Assembly (NCBI GenBank): GCA_964244495.1
Contig: CAXTIU010000010.1
Span: 1-64,000, forward strand
DNA length: 64,000 bases
From: RH-AL1 sp964244495
Lineage (GTDB): Bacteria > Pseudomonadota > Alphaproteobacteria > Rhizobiales > Beijerinckiaceae
Reading direction: 5' to 3'
Below, one piece after another: positions 1 to 10,200 of the stretch. The first letter of the stretch is position 1; each line of letters starts with the position of its first letter. Under the pieces are notes generated by a model. That model did no database searches. It saw only the letters and a program-made list of their open reading frames with translations, and had not been told where the DNA came from. A program made the translations under genes and the position numbers.

Positions 1-466
1 CAGTAAAAATAAGTCGCACCCAGATAAGGATACAACCACCGCGAACGCCGAGCCGATCCGGCAGACGAGGCGAAGGCCATCCGAGACACTTTTCCCGGGC
101 TTCCGAGGCAGGTCGCTGCGAAGCCTCATCTACCCTCCAAACACGAGATTCCACCCCTACCCTATCACCGGGGATCGGGACGCTGGTGCAAACCCGATAC
201 CAGCCCGTGCCGTCGCGACGACGCTCGGCCATCGCCATCGCGTGCGCGGCGTCACCGGTCGGTGCCGGTGCACGAGATGGTCCGCCCGCTTCGACGAGGC
301 AATGCGACTTATGACGTCATGTCCATCGATGACGTTCCCCGTGGGTCACTCCCGGCCCGAAGGTGTCGAGCGATCTCCATGCCCCGGCGCGGCATCGCTC
401 CGCCGGTTGCTCATCGAATCATCAGCGCGAGCCATGAGGACGTGTCAGGCGAGGGAGCCCCTCCCC
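1..466. other. left-edge stretch without a supported gene
   Basis: I see no gene here. Open frames on the plus strand (for example 262-483) lack any family signal and look like products of base composition. A short G+C hairpin, GGGAG-CCC-CTCCC at 453-465, lies directly after the stop of the isomerase gene that reads leftwards. It has no T run, so it is at best a weak transcription end. Confidence 0.5.
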
Positions 467-1087
467 TCACACGTCCGAACTGAAAGGCTCGCGACCGCTC
501 GCGAGCGCGTCATCCAGCAGGTCGAGGCGATCCTGACCCCAGAAGACTTCGCCGCGCAGGACGTAGCTCGGCGCGCCGACGACCCCGAGGTCGAGCGCCA
601 GCCGGACGTTGGCGCTGCAGGCGTCTCGAATGGCTGCCGTTCCGGCGGTCTCGAGGATCGCGTCCGCGTCGAGGCCGGCCTCGCGCAGAAGACGGGCGAT
701 GACGCCGGCGTCGGCGAGATCCTCCTCGCGTTCGAAGACGCCGGCATAGAAGCGGGGAAGCACCGCCTCAACGTCGCCGCCGCCCGCCGCCACGGCGATC
801 ACCACCGCGTCGGCGAGCGTCGGGTCGAGCGGCCAGTGCGCGGGCCTGATGTTCATCGGAAGGCCGCGCTTCTCCTTCCAGCGCTGCAGTTCGAGCCGGC
901 GGTAGCGCTGGCGCGCCGGGTGACGTTTGGCGAGCGGCAGGCCGCCGGTCGCGGGGAAGACCTCGGCCAAGTTGACCGGCCGGTAATCGACCGTGACGCC
1001 ACGCGCGGCGACGACGCGGAGGAAGGCGGCGTGCCCGATGTAGGACCACGGGCTCTGCACCGTGAAGAAGTAGGGGACGGTCGTCAC
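467..1087 (-). CDS. 2-hydroxychromene-2-carboxylate isomerase-like (DsbA family) protein
   Basis: A 206-residue protein of the thioredoxin-fold DsbA/HCCA isomerase family, whose members use glutathione to isomerise ring-opened aromatics. The N-terminus reads TTVPYFFTVQSPWSYIG, with the Ser of SPWSY in the place of the catalytic Ser of HCCA isomerases. The C-terminus has the family pattern LGVVGAPSYVLRGEVFWGQDRLDLL, in which the cis-Pro follows GA. The start is taken as GTG at 1087 because it overlaps the TGA of the upstream FadJ-like gene as GTGA and the family begins there; longer readings add residues unlike the family. It is the last gene of the fatty-acid operon. Its substrate is unknown, and an activity on acyl or aromatic CoA breakdown products is inference from context. 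Confidence 0.82.
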   Translation of the reverse strand: MTTVPYFFTVQSPWSYIGHAAFLRVVAARGVTVDYRPVNLAEVFPATGGLPLAKRHPARQRYRRLELQRWKEKRGLPMNIRPAHWPLDPTLADAVVIAVAAGGGDVEAVLPRFYAGVFEREEDLADAGVIARLLREAGLDADAILETAGTAAIRDACSANVRLALDLGVVGAPSYVLRGEVFWGQDRLDLLDDALASGREPFSSDV

Positions 1088-3321
1088 GCCGCTGCCTTGC
1101 CCGCCTGTTCCGCCTTGCCCGCCTGCTCCGCTTGGAACCGGCCGTAGAAGGTCTCGTGCTTCTTCGCCATGTCGATCAGGAGGTCGGGCGGCGTGAAGCG
1201 GGCGCCGTGCTTCTTCGAAAGGTCGTCGCAGAGCAGGACGAACGCGGCGACGCCCATCCCGTCGATGTAGGAGAGCGTCCCGCCGGTGAACGGCGCGAAG
1301 CCGAAGCCGATGATCGAGCCGACGTCCGCCTCGCGCGGATCGGAGACGATGCCTTGCTCGTAGGCCTTGGCGGCCTGCAGCGCCTGGATCACCAGGAAGC
1401 GCCGCTTCAACTCGGCGATGTCGAGCGTGTCGGGATCGAGCTTGACCGGCTGCAGGTCCGCGAGCCCCGGCCACAGGGCCTTCTGCCCACCCTCGGGGTA
1501 ATCGTAGAAGCCCTTCTTCCCGTTCTTGCGCCCGGCGCGGCCGTTGGTCTCGACCATCGTCTCCAGCAGCGCGAGATCGCCGAAGCCGGCCTCCTCGTTG
1601 CCGCCGTCGGCGTGCGTCGCCCGGGAAATGTCGAGGGCGAGATCGATGCCGACCTCGTCGTTGAGCGACAGCGGCCCGACCGGCATGCCGGCCATCCGGG
1701 CCGTGTTCTCGATCATCGCCGGCGGCACGCCCTCGCGCAGCATCGCGTGCCCCTCGCCGATGAAGGCGCCGACGCAGCGGTTGGCGTAGAAGCCCCTGGC
1801 ATCGCGCACCACGATCGGCGTCTTCCTGATCGCGGCGACGAAGTCGAGCGCGGTGGCGAGCGCCCTGTCGCCGGTCTTCTCGCCGACGATGACTTCCACC
1901 AGCCGCATCTTCTCGACCGGCGAGAAGAAGTGGATGCCGATGAAATCCTCCGGCTTGGCGTAGGCGCCGGCGAGCGAGGTGATCGGCAGCGTCGAGGTGT
2001 TGGAGGCGTAGACGATGTCGGCGCCGACGCCCGCCTGCACCAGCTTGGCGACGGCGTTCTTGGCCTGGCGCTCCTCGAACACCGCCTCGACCACGAGGTC
2101 CACGCCCTTCAGCGCGGCGAAGTCGCCGGTCGCCTCGATGCGGCCGAGCAGCGCGTCGCGCTCGGCACCGGGCAGCCGCCCCTTGGCAACCGACTCGCCG
2201 AGGGTCTTGGCGATCCTGGCCTTGCCGTTGTCGGCCGCCGCTTGGCTACGGTCAACCAGCACCACCGACAGGCCGACACCGGCGGCGGCGTTGGCGATGC
2301 CGGCCCCCATCAGGCCCGCGCCGATCACGCCGACCTTCCTGAGGTTCGACGGCGGCACGTCCTTGGGTCGGCGCAGGCCCTTGCTCAGCTCGCCCATCGA
2401 GATGAACAGCGAGCGGATCATCGCCGCCGCCTCCTTGGTGCGCAGGATGTTGGTGAACCAGCGCGCCTCGACGAGCAGGCCTTCGTCGATGGACACCTGT
2501 AGCCCCTCGTAGACGCAGTGCAGGATCGCCTTGGCGGCGGGGTAGTTGTCGTGCGTCTCCTTGCGGTAGATCGCGTTGGCCGGCGCCCACGTCATCATGC
2601 CGCCGGGGCTGAACACCTTGCCGGACGGCGGCCTGAAGCCGTCCTCGTCCCAGGGCGCGACGGCCTTGCCGCCGCCGGCGATCCAGGCCTTGGCCTTCGC
2701 GACGATCTCCGCCTTGGGCGCCAGCGCGTGCACCAGGTTCATCGCCACCGCGGCCTTCGGCTTGATCTGCTCGCCCTTGAAGAGCATCTGCAGCGCATCC
2801 GCCGTCGGCATCAGCCGCGCCACGCGCTGCGTGCCGCCGCCGCCGGGGAATAGGCCGACCTTGATCTCCGGCAGGCCGACCGCGGTGCCGCCTTCCTCCG
2901 CCATCACCCTGTGGTGGCAGGCCAGCGCCAGCTCGAAGGCGCCGCCGAGGCACAGGCCGTGGATCGCCGCCGCGAACGGCTTGCCGCAGGTTTCCAGCCT
3001 GCGGAACACGAGCGACAAGCGCCGCGACTCCTCGAAGAACAGCCGCATCGCCTCCTCGGGGCCATGGGCGGCGAGCGCGCGCTCGTAGAGGTCGGTGGAT
3101 GCGCGCAGCATGGTCAGGTCGGCGCCGCCCGAGAACGCCTTCTTGCCCGAAGCGATCACGCAGCCCTTGATCGCGGGAGTCGCGGCGACGTGGTCGATCA
3201 CCTGTGCGAGCTCGTCCATCACGGTGCCGTCGATGACGTTCATCGACTTGCCCGGCATGTCCCACGTGAGGAGCGCGATGCCGTCGGCGTCGGTGTCCAG
3301 GCGGAAGTTCTTCAGGTCCAT
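1084..3321 (-). CDS. FadJ/FadB-like enoyl-CoA hydratase / 3-hydroxyacyl-CoA dehydrogenase
   Basis: A 745-residue two-domain beta-oxidation enzyme (alpha subunit of the multienzyme complex). Residues about 1-200 are a crotonase domain with both expected catalytic glutamates, in GGAFE and in GLPE, followed by the glycine loop FPGGGGTQR. From about residue 330 an NAD-binding Rossmann domain begins at VGVIGAGLMGAGIANAAAG, and the dehydrogenase His (GIHFFSPVE) and its partner Glu (VEVIVGE) are present. The C-terminal helical domain starts at ARGFYANRC. It hydrates trans-2-enoyl-CoA and oxidises the resulting 3-hydroxyacyl-CoA. The thiolase gene lies 50 bases upstream on the same strand, so the two subunits are encoded together in the order beta then alpha. 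A GGGGGA ribosome site precedes the ATG. The length matches the family. The C-terminal tail carries a short AGKAEQAGKA repeat. Confidence 0.93.
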   Translation of the reverse strand: MDLKNFRLDTDADGIALLTWDMPGKSMNVIDGTVMDELAQVIDHVAATPAIKGCVIASGKKAFSGGADLTMLRASTDLYERALAAHGPEEAMRLFFEESRRLSLVFRRLETCGKPFAAAIHGLCLGGAFELALACHHRVMAEEGGTAVGLPEIKVGLFPGGGGTQRVARLMPTADALQMLFKGEQIKPKAAVAMNLVHALAPKAEIVAKAKAWIAGGGKAVAPWDEDGFRPPSGKVFSPGGMMTWAPANAIYRKETHDNYPAAKAILHCVYEGLQVSIDEGLLVEARWFTNILRTKEAAAMIRSLFISMGELSKGLRRPKDVPPSNLRKVGVIGAGLMGAGIANAAAGVGLSVVLVDRSQAAADNGKARIAKTLGESVAKGRLPGAERDALLGRIEATGDFAALKGVDLVVEAVFEERQAKNAVAKLVQAGVGADIVYASNTSTLPITSLAGAYAKPEDFIGIHFFSPVEKMRLVEVIVGEKTGDRALATALDFVAAIRKTPIVVRDARGFYANRCVGAFIGEGHAMLREGVPPAMIENTARMAGMPVGPLSLNDEVGIDLALDISRATHADGGNEEAGFGDLALLETMVETNGRAGRKNGKKGFYDYPEGGQKALWPGLADLQPVKLDPDTLDIAELKRRFLVIQALQAAKAYEQGIVSDPREADVGSIIGFGFAPFTGGTLSYIDGMGVAAFVLLCDDLSKKHGARFTPPDLLIDMAKKHETFYGRFQAEQAGKAEQAGKAAA

Positions 3322-3371
3322 GGGATATCCCCCGTTCTGTGAAAGGGTTCAAGCACGCCCGTCCGGGCGGC

Positions 3372-4580
3372 TCAAACCCGCTCGATGATCGTTGCGGTGC
3401 CCATGCCGGCGCCGATGCAAAGGGTGACGAGCGCGATCCCCTTGCCGGAGCGCTCCAGTTCGTCGAGCGCGGTGCCGAGGATCATGGCGCCCGTGGCCCC
3501 GAGCGGATGGCCGAGCGCGATCGCCCCCCCGTTCACGTTGACCACCTCGGGCGCCAGCGCGAACGCCTGGCAGAAGCGCAGGACCACGGCGGCGAAGGCC
3601 TCGTTGACCTCGATCACGTCGATGTCGCCGATCGCCATCCCCGCCCTCGCCAACACCTTCCTCGTCACGTCAACCGGCCCGGTCAGCATCAGGGCCGGAT
3701 CGGAGCCGATGTTGGCGAACGCCCTGATCCTCGCGCGCGCTTTCAGCCCCGCCCTGGCGCCGGCTTCCGCCGAACCGACGAGCACGGCGGCGGCGCCGTC
3801 GACGATGCCGGACGAGTTGCCGGCGTGGTGGACGTGGTCGACCCGCTCGACCTCCGGGTGGGCATCGATCGCCACCGCGTCGAAGCCCCCGTCGCGGCCC
3901 ATCGCGGCGAAGCTCGGCTTCAACGCGGCGAGCGACTGCATGTCGGTGCCCGGCCGCATGTGCTCGTCGCGCGCGAGGATGGCGAGGCCGTTGATGTCGC
4001 GCACCGGCACGACGCTGCCGTTGAACCGACCATCCTCCCACGCGGCGCCGGCGCGCCGCTGCGAACCCACCGCGTAAGCGTCGACGTCGTCGCGGGAGAA
4101 CCCGTATTTGGTGGCGATCAGGTCGGCCGAGACGCCTTGGGGCATGAAATAGGCCTTGATGGCGACGGCGGGATCGACCGGCCAGGCGCCCCCCGACGCG
4201 CCGAGGCCGACGCGGCTCATCGACTCGACGCCGCCGCCGACCGCCATCTCGTGCTGGCCGGCCATCACCTGCGCGGCGGCGAAGTTGACCGCGTCGAGCC
4301 CGGACGCGCAGAACCGATTGATCTGGACGCCCGGCACGTGTGCCCCGTAGTCCGACGCCAGCGCCGCCGATCGGGCGATGCAGCCGCCCGCCTCGCCCAC
4401 GGGATCGACGCAGCCGAGGACGACGTCGTCGACTTGGCCCGTGTCGAGCCGGCTCCGCTCGCGCAGCGCGCTCAGGGCGGCGACGGCGAGCCCGAGCGTG
4501 GACACGCCGTGGAGGGCTCCGTCGCGCTTGCCGCGTCCGCGAGGGGTTCGCACGTGGTCATAGATGAAGGCGTCCGGCAT
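3372..4580 (-). CDS. fadA: acetyl-CoA C-acyltransferase (thiolase)
   Basis: A 402-residue thiolase, the beta subunit of fatty acid oxidation, which cleaves 3-ketoacyl-CoA to acetyl-CoA and a shortened acyl-CoA. The acyl-enzyme Cys is in NRFCASGLDAVN (about residue 90). The second active-site block is GGAIALGHPLGATGA with its His, and the general-acid Cys is in TLCIGAGMGTA near the end. The ATG at 4580 is preferred because GGGAG stands 5 to 9 bases before it; an in-frame ATG at 4592 overlaps that site. Its upstream neighbour is the acyl-CoA dehydrogenase and its downstream neighbour the FadJ-like gene, giving the full chemical order of one beta-oxidation turn. It could be called fadI instead, since sequence alone does not separate aerobic and anaerobic types. 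Confidence 0.93.
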   Translation of the reverse strand: MPDAFIYDHVRTPRGRGKRDGALHGVSTLGLAVAALSALRERSRLDTGQVDDVVLGCVDPVGEAGGCIARSAALASDYGAHVPGVQINRFCASGLDAVNFAAAQVMAGQHEMAVGGGVESMSRVGLGASGGAWPVDPAVAIKAYFMPQGVSADLIATKYGFSRDDVDAYAVGSQRRAGAAWEDGRFNGSVVPVRDINGLAILARDEHMRPGTDMQSLAALKPSFAAMGRDGGFDAVAIDAHPEVERVDHVHHAGNSSGIVDGAAAVLVGSAEAGARAGLKARARIRAFANIGSDPALMLTGPVDVTRKVLARAGMAIGDIDVIEVNEAFAAVVLRFCQAFALAPEVVNVNGGAIALGHPLGATGAMILGTALDELERSGKGIALVTLCIGAGMGTATIIERV

Positions 4581-4663
4581 CGGCACTCCCATGAGATCCG
4601 TCGGGAACCGCGAGGCGACGGCTCCAGCCACATCGGAGGAGCCGTAGCCCAGTTCGCGCCGTT

Positions 4664-6448
<1,785 letters not shown>

Positions 6449-6571
6449 GCGACGGTCTCCGCGCGGGCTTCACCCCGCAGGGTCATATCGCAGGATGCCA
6501 CCCCGCCCAAGCCCCGCAACGCCGCGCCTCGGCCACTTCCCGTCCAGGCGCGACGATCGCGGCGCCTCGCC

Positions 6572-7009
6572 TCAGCCGACGCGTTCGCCCATCCGTTCGT
6601 AGGCGAGGCGCAGCTCCGCGATGGCGCCCTCGAGATCGGCGCGCTGGCGTTCGAGGTGGGCGATCTGGGCGGCGATCTGCTCCCGGCCGAGGCTGACCGT
6701 GAGGTCGTTGCTGTCGGCTCCGGAAGAGGAGGGTGCGCCGTCTTTGGCCCGCGAGGCGATCAGGTCCTGAATCTCCGACAGCGTGAAGCCGAGGCGCTTG
6801 CCCTTGAGGATCAGTTCCAGCCTGATGCGGTCGGCGATCCCGTAGTAGCGCATCGTTCCCTGCCGACGAGGATGCAGCAGCCCCCTGTCCTCGTAGAAGC
6901 GAAGCGTGCGCAGGCTCACGCCGTAGCTGCGCGCGAGGTCGCTGATGGTGGACTCACCACCGCCCGTCACATTCTGCTCGAAGGAGAGCATCGGCGTTTC
7001 CCGACTCAT
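6572..7009 (-). CDS. MerR-family transcriptional regulator
   Basis: A 145-residue regulator with an N-terminal winged helix (residues about 20-90): ISDLARSYGVSLRTLRFYED is the MerR recognition helix, followed by the wing GLLHPRRQGTMRYYG and the second helix pair LGFTLSEIQDLI. A coiled-coil dimerisation helix follows (about residues 105-140, rich in Q, L, E and R). No Cys cluster for metal is present, so it is not a metal sensor. It resembles the MerR regulators that head acyl-CoA dehydrogenase operons in alphaproteobacteria. It is divergent from the PodJ-like gene across 246 bases with an AT-rich stretch at 7021-7075 that probably holds its promoter. I infer that it controls the downstream beta-oxidation genes in response to an acyl-CoA. 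The start at 7009 has AGGTGG about 8 bases upstream; ATG 6991 is an alternative. Confidence 0.88.
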   Translation of the reverse strand: MSRETPMLSFEQNVTGGGESTISDLARSYGVSLRTLRFYEDRGLLHPRRQGTMRYYGIADRIRLELILKGKRLGFTLSEIQDLIASRAKDGAPSSSGADSNDLTVSLGREQIAAQIAHLERQRADLEGAIAELRLAYERMGERVG

Positions 7010-7127
7010 TGTGCCCCACCTATTTAAAAAAGTTAGTAATTACATCTTATAAGGGCGTGCTGGATTAATACAACCTCTCTATGTCGTTTGACACGTTTCC
7101 GTGCCGGTGTGCCAAAATCAACCAGCC

Positions 7128-7142
7128 TTAACGCCTTGTTTA
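7128..7142 (+). promoter_or_regulatory. near-consensus CtrA box upstream of the PodJ-like gene
   Basis: TTAA-N7-TTTA, one mismatch from the CtrA consensus TTAA-N7-TTAA, lies 114 bases before the ATG at 7256. podJ is cell-cycle regulated in Caulobacter, so the placement is sensible. A single box with one mismatch can arise by chance, and no promoter hexamers could be assigned with confidence. Confidence 0.35.
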
Positions 7143-7255
7143 CCGCTTTCGACGAAAGTCACGGTCATCGAGCGATGCGTGGACCCGAAAGGGCCGGCCC
7201 GCCCGGTCACCGGCATTTCGCTCCAACAGGGGTCCTCGACCCACGCGGAGACTCG

Positions 7256-10200
7256 ATGAACAAGGCTGCCCCCTGGAACATCAATGGCGTCGGTGTCGAC
7301 GCCCGCGGGGCGGCGCGCGAAGCGGCGCGTCGTCAGGGCAAGTCCCTCGGCGAGTGGCTGCACGGCGTCATCGCCGACCATGCCGCCGAGTTCGGCATCG
7401 AGGAACACGAGGTCGACGGGGAGGACCGCATCGCCGCCATCACGTCGCGGCTGGAGCGCCTCGGCGCGCGCACGGCGCCCTTCGATCGCCGACCCGCGAC
7501 CGGGCGTGGCGAGGACGCGGTCAAGCGCCGGGAGATCCGGCCCGAGCGCGACCCCGCCGAGGCCGGCCCCCGGCGTCGCGCCGCGACGCGGCGGGACGGC
7601 ACCTGGCGGGAAGACTCGTCGCGGGAAGACACTCGGCGAGAAGACGCTTGGCGAGAGGACACTTGGCCGGAAGACACTTGGCGGGACGAGACTCGGCGGG
7701 ACGAGACTCGGCTCGATGGAACTCGGCGCGAGGGGCCGAACGGCGCCGGCGATCGTCGTACTCCTCGCGCCGCGCCACCTGCCGAGGAAACGGACTTCCT
7801 CCTGGAAAAGGCGATCGATGCGGTGGAGCATCGCGCCCAGCGTGTCGAGAAGCGCACCGACAACGCCCTCGCCTCCTTCGCGAAGATGCTGGAGGCCAAC
7901 GAAGCCAAGCGCGACCGCGAGCGCGAGGCCGTGCTCGCGATGGGGCAGAAGCTGTCCGCCATCGAGACGCGCCTGAGCGCCGGGCCGGTCGACGACGGCC
8001 CGATCAAGGGCGCGCTCGCCCGCCTCGAGGCCCGCCTCGACACGATCAGCCGGCGCGCGGCGGCCGAGACGGCCACCCGGCAGGAGGCGTCGACATCCTT
8101 CCCGCAGGCCGGCGCCGGCGAGCCCCTGCGGCGGCTCGAAGAGAAGGTCAACTCGATCCTCCACGTGGTCGCCCGGCAGCAAGAGATGGCTCCGCTGGCG
8201 GCCGCCGACGCGGCGGAGCCGCTGCGCGCCTCGCCGGCGGCGGTCGTCGCCGCGCAGGGAGCCGCGCCGCTCCCCCATCGCCGGCTGGGCGACGCCATCG
8301 CCGACATTTCCCGGCGCCAGCGCAGCCTCGACGATCGCCAAACGCCGCCTCGCCCCGGGGCCGGAGGCGACGCGACGGGGCTCGGCGAAGTGGGACGCGG
8401 TGCCTCCGGGCGCACACCCGCATCGCCGCAACCCCGCCACGGCGGGTCGGAGAGCGAGATCGCCTCCCTGGCATCGAAGATCGAGGACATGCGGCGCGAG
8501 ATGACCGGCCGAGGCCAGCCCCGCGCCGAGGCGGCCGCGGACGTCGCCGGCCTGCGCTCCGAGATCGCGACCATGTCGCAGGCGCTCAGGGGCCTCGCGC
8601 CCCGCGGCTCGGTGGCGGCGATCGAGGACGCCATCAAGGCCTTGACGCTCCGGCTCGAGGCCTCGCGCGAGCAGACGGCCGGGGAAGCGGCGGGCGAGGC
8701 GGCCCGTCCCGCCCTCGACATCGTCGGCGACCTCCGCCGCGCGCTGGCCGAGATCGATCCGCGCAAGACGATCGCGAGCCTGCAGAACGAGGTCCACTCC
8801 ATCGGCGCCCGCATCGAGGGCATGAACGCCAAGGGGATCGACCGCCCCGCGCTCGAGCGTCTGCAGGAACAGATGCGGGACATCCGCGACATGATCGCGG
8901 CGAGCGCGGCGCGCTCGCTCGACGTCGAGCACATCGAGGGCGAACTCTCGGTCCTCGTCGAGCGCATGGACCGGCAGATGCGCCAGTCCGGCGCGACGCA
9001 GGATTTCGCCACCACCGCCCTCGCCGCCACCGCCGACGACATCCGCCGGATGATCGAGGCGGCCCCTGGCGCCGCGGCGTTCGAGAAGATCGAGCGTCGG
9101 CTCGAGGCGCTGGCGGCGAAGGTCGACGCCTCGATCGAGAGCGCCGACCGCCACGCCGACCGCACGCGCAGCCAGTTCGGCTCCGCCTTCGGCACCCTGG
9201 CCCAGGTTTCGGCGGCGGCTTCGGCGGCGGCGCCCGCACCCGATATGTCCGGCTTGGAGCGGCTCGTCCGCGAGCTGGGCGACAAGATCGAGGCGGTGCG
9301 GGCCCCCGGGGCTGGCGCGCAGGCGATCGAAGCGTTGCAGCACCAGATCACCGCGCTGTCGAGCCGGTTCGACGATGCCGAAGGCGGGTTGGGCTCGCTC
9401 GCCACGATCGAGCGCGCGATGGGGGACCTGTTCGCGCATCTGGAGGAAACGCGAGCCAGCGTCGATACCGCCGCCAACCGCGCGGCGCGCGAGGCCCTGC
9501 GGATCGCCGCCGAGGAAGGGCGTGGCGTTCTCGCCGCGCAGGCCGACACCCGCGGCGAGCACGAGCTGGCCGTTCTGCGATCGTTGCAGGAAGAGGCCGA
9601 CAAACGCACCCACGCGACGCTGAACGCCGTGCACGAGACGCTTGACAAGGTCGTCGGCCGGCTGTCGACGGTGGAGGGCGACATCGCCCAGGTTCGCGCG
9701 ACCGAAGTCCGGGCGACCGAAATCCAAGCGACCGAAGTCCGGGCGGCGGAGATGCGGGCGGCCGAGGCGCGCGCGCATGCCGCGCGCCCGACGGCGGACG
9801 AGGACGCCGCCGACCGTCCGCTCGCCGCACCGTCGGCGCAGCGGCCGGTGATCAGGGGTGGTCCGCGCGAGCCGGCGGGCCCGGGCGTGCTGGTCGGCGT
9901 CGCCGACCCGATGATCGACGCGATGCGGAGGGCGCCGGGCCGGCGCGCCTCCCCGGTCGACGCGTCCGTTGCCTCCGGTCCGCGCACGAGGCCGATCGAC
10001 CTCGACGGCGAGGCCGGTCGCGCCGACTTCATCGCGGCGGCCCGGCGCGCCGCCCACGCGGCGCAGAACGATCCCTCCGTCATCGCGATGAAGCGTCCGG
10101 CGGCGGGCGCCAGCGAGGCGCGCGCCGGCCTGATCGCCCGCTCGCGCGAGTACGTGGCGACCCACAAGAAGCCCGTCCTGTTGTCCATCGCGGCGATCTT

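Noticed and set aside
453..465. Intrinsic terminator after the isomerase gene
   Set aside because: A short GGGAG/CTCCC hairpin without a T run; too weak to call.
262..483. 73-codon plus-strand frame at the left edge
   Set aside because: No ribosome site or family resemblance; Arg/Pro/Ser-rich composition of a chance frame.
7010..7087. A defined MerR operator with 19-bp spaced promoter
   Set aside because: The AT-rich stretch suggests a promoter, but I could not identify a convincing dyad or -35/-10 pair.
7591..7740. CRISPR array
   Set aside because: The 15-bp units are contiguous with no spacers and lie in frame inside a long gene.
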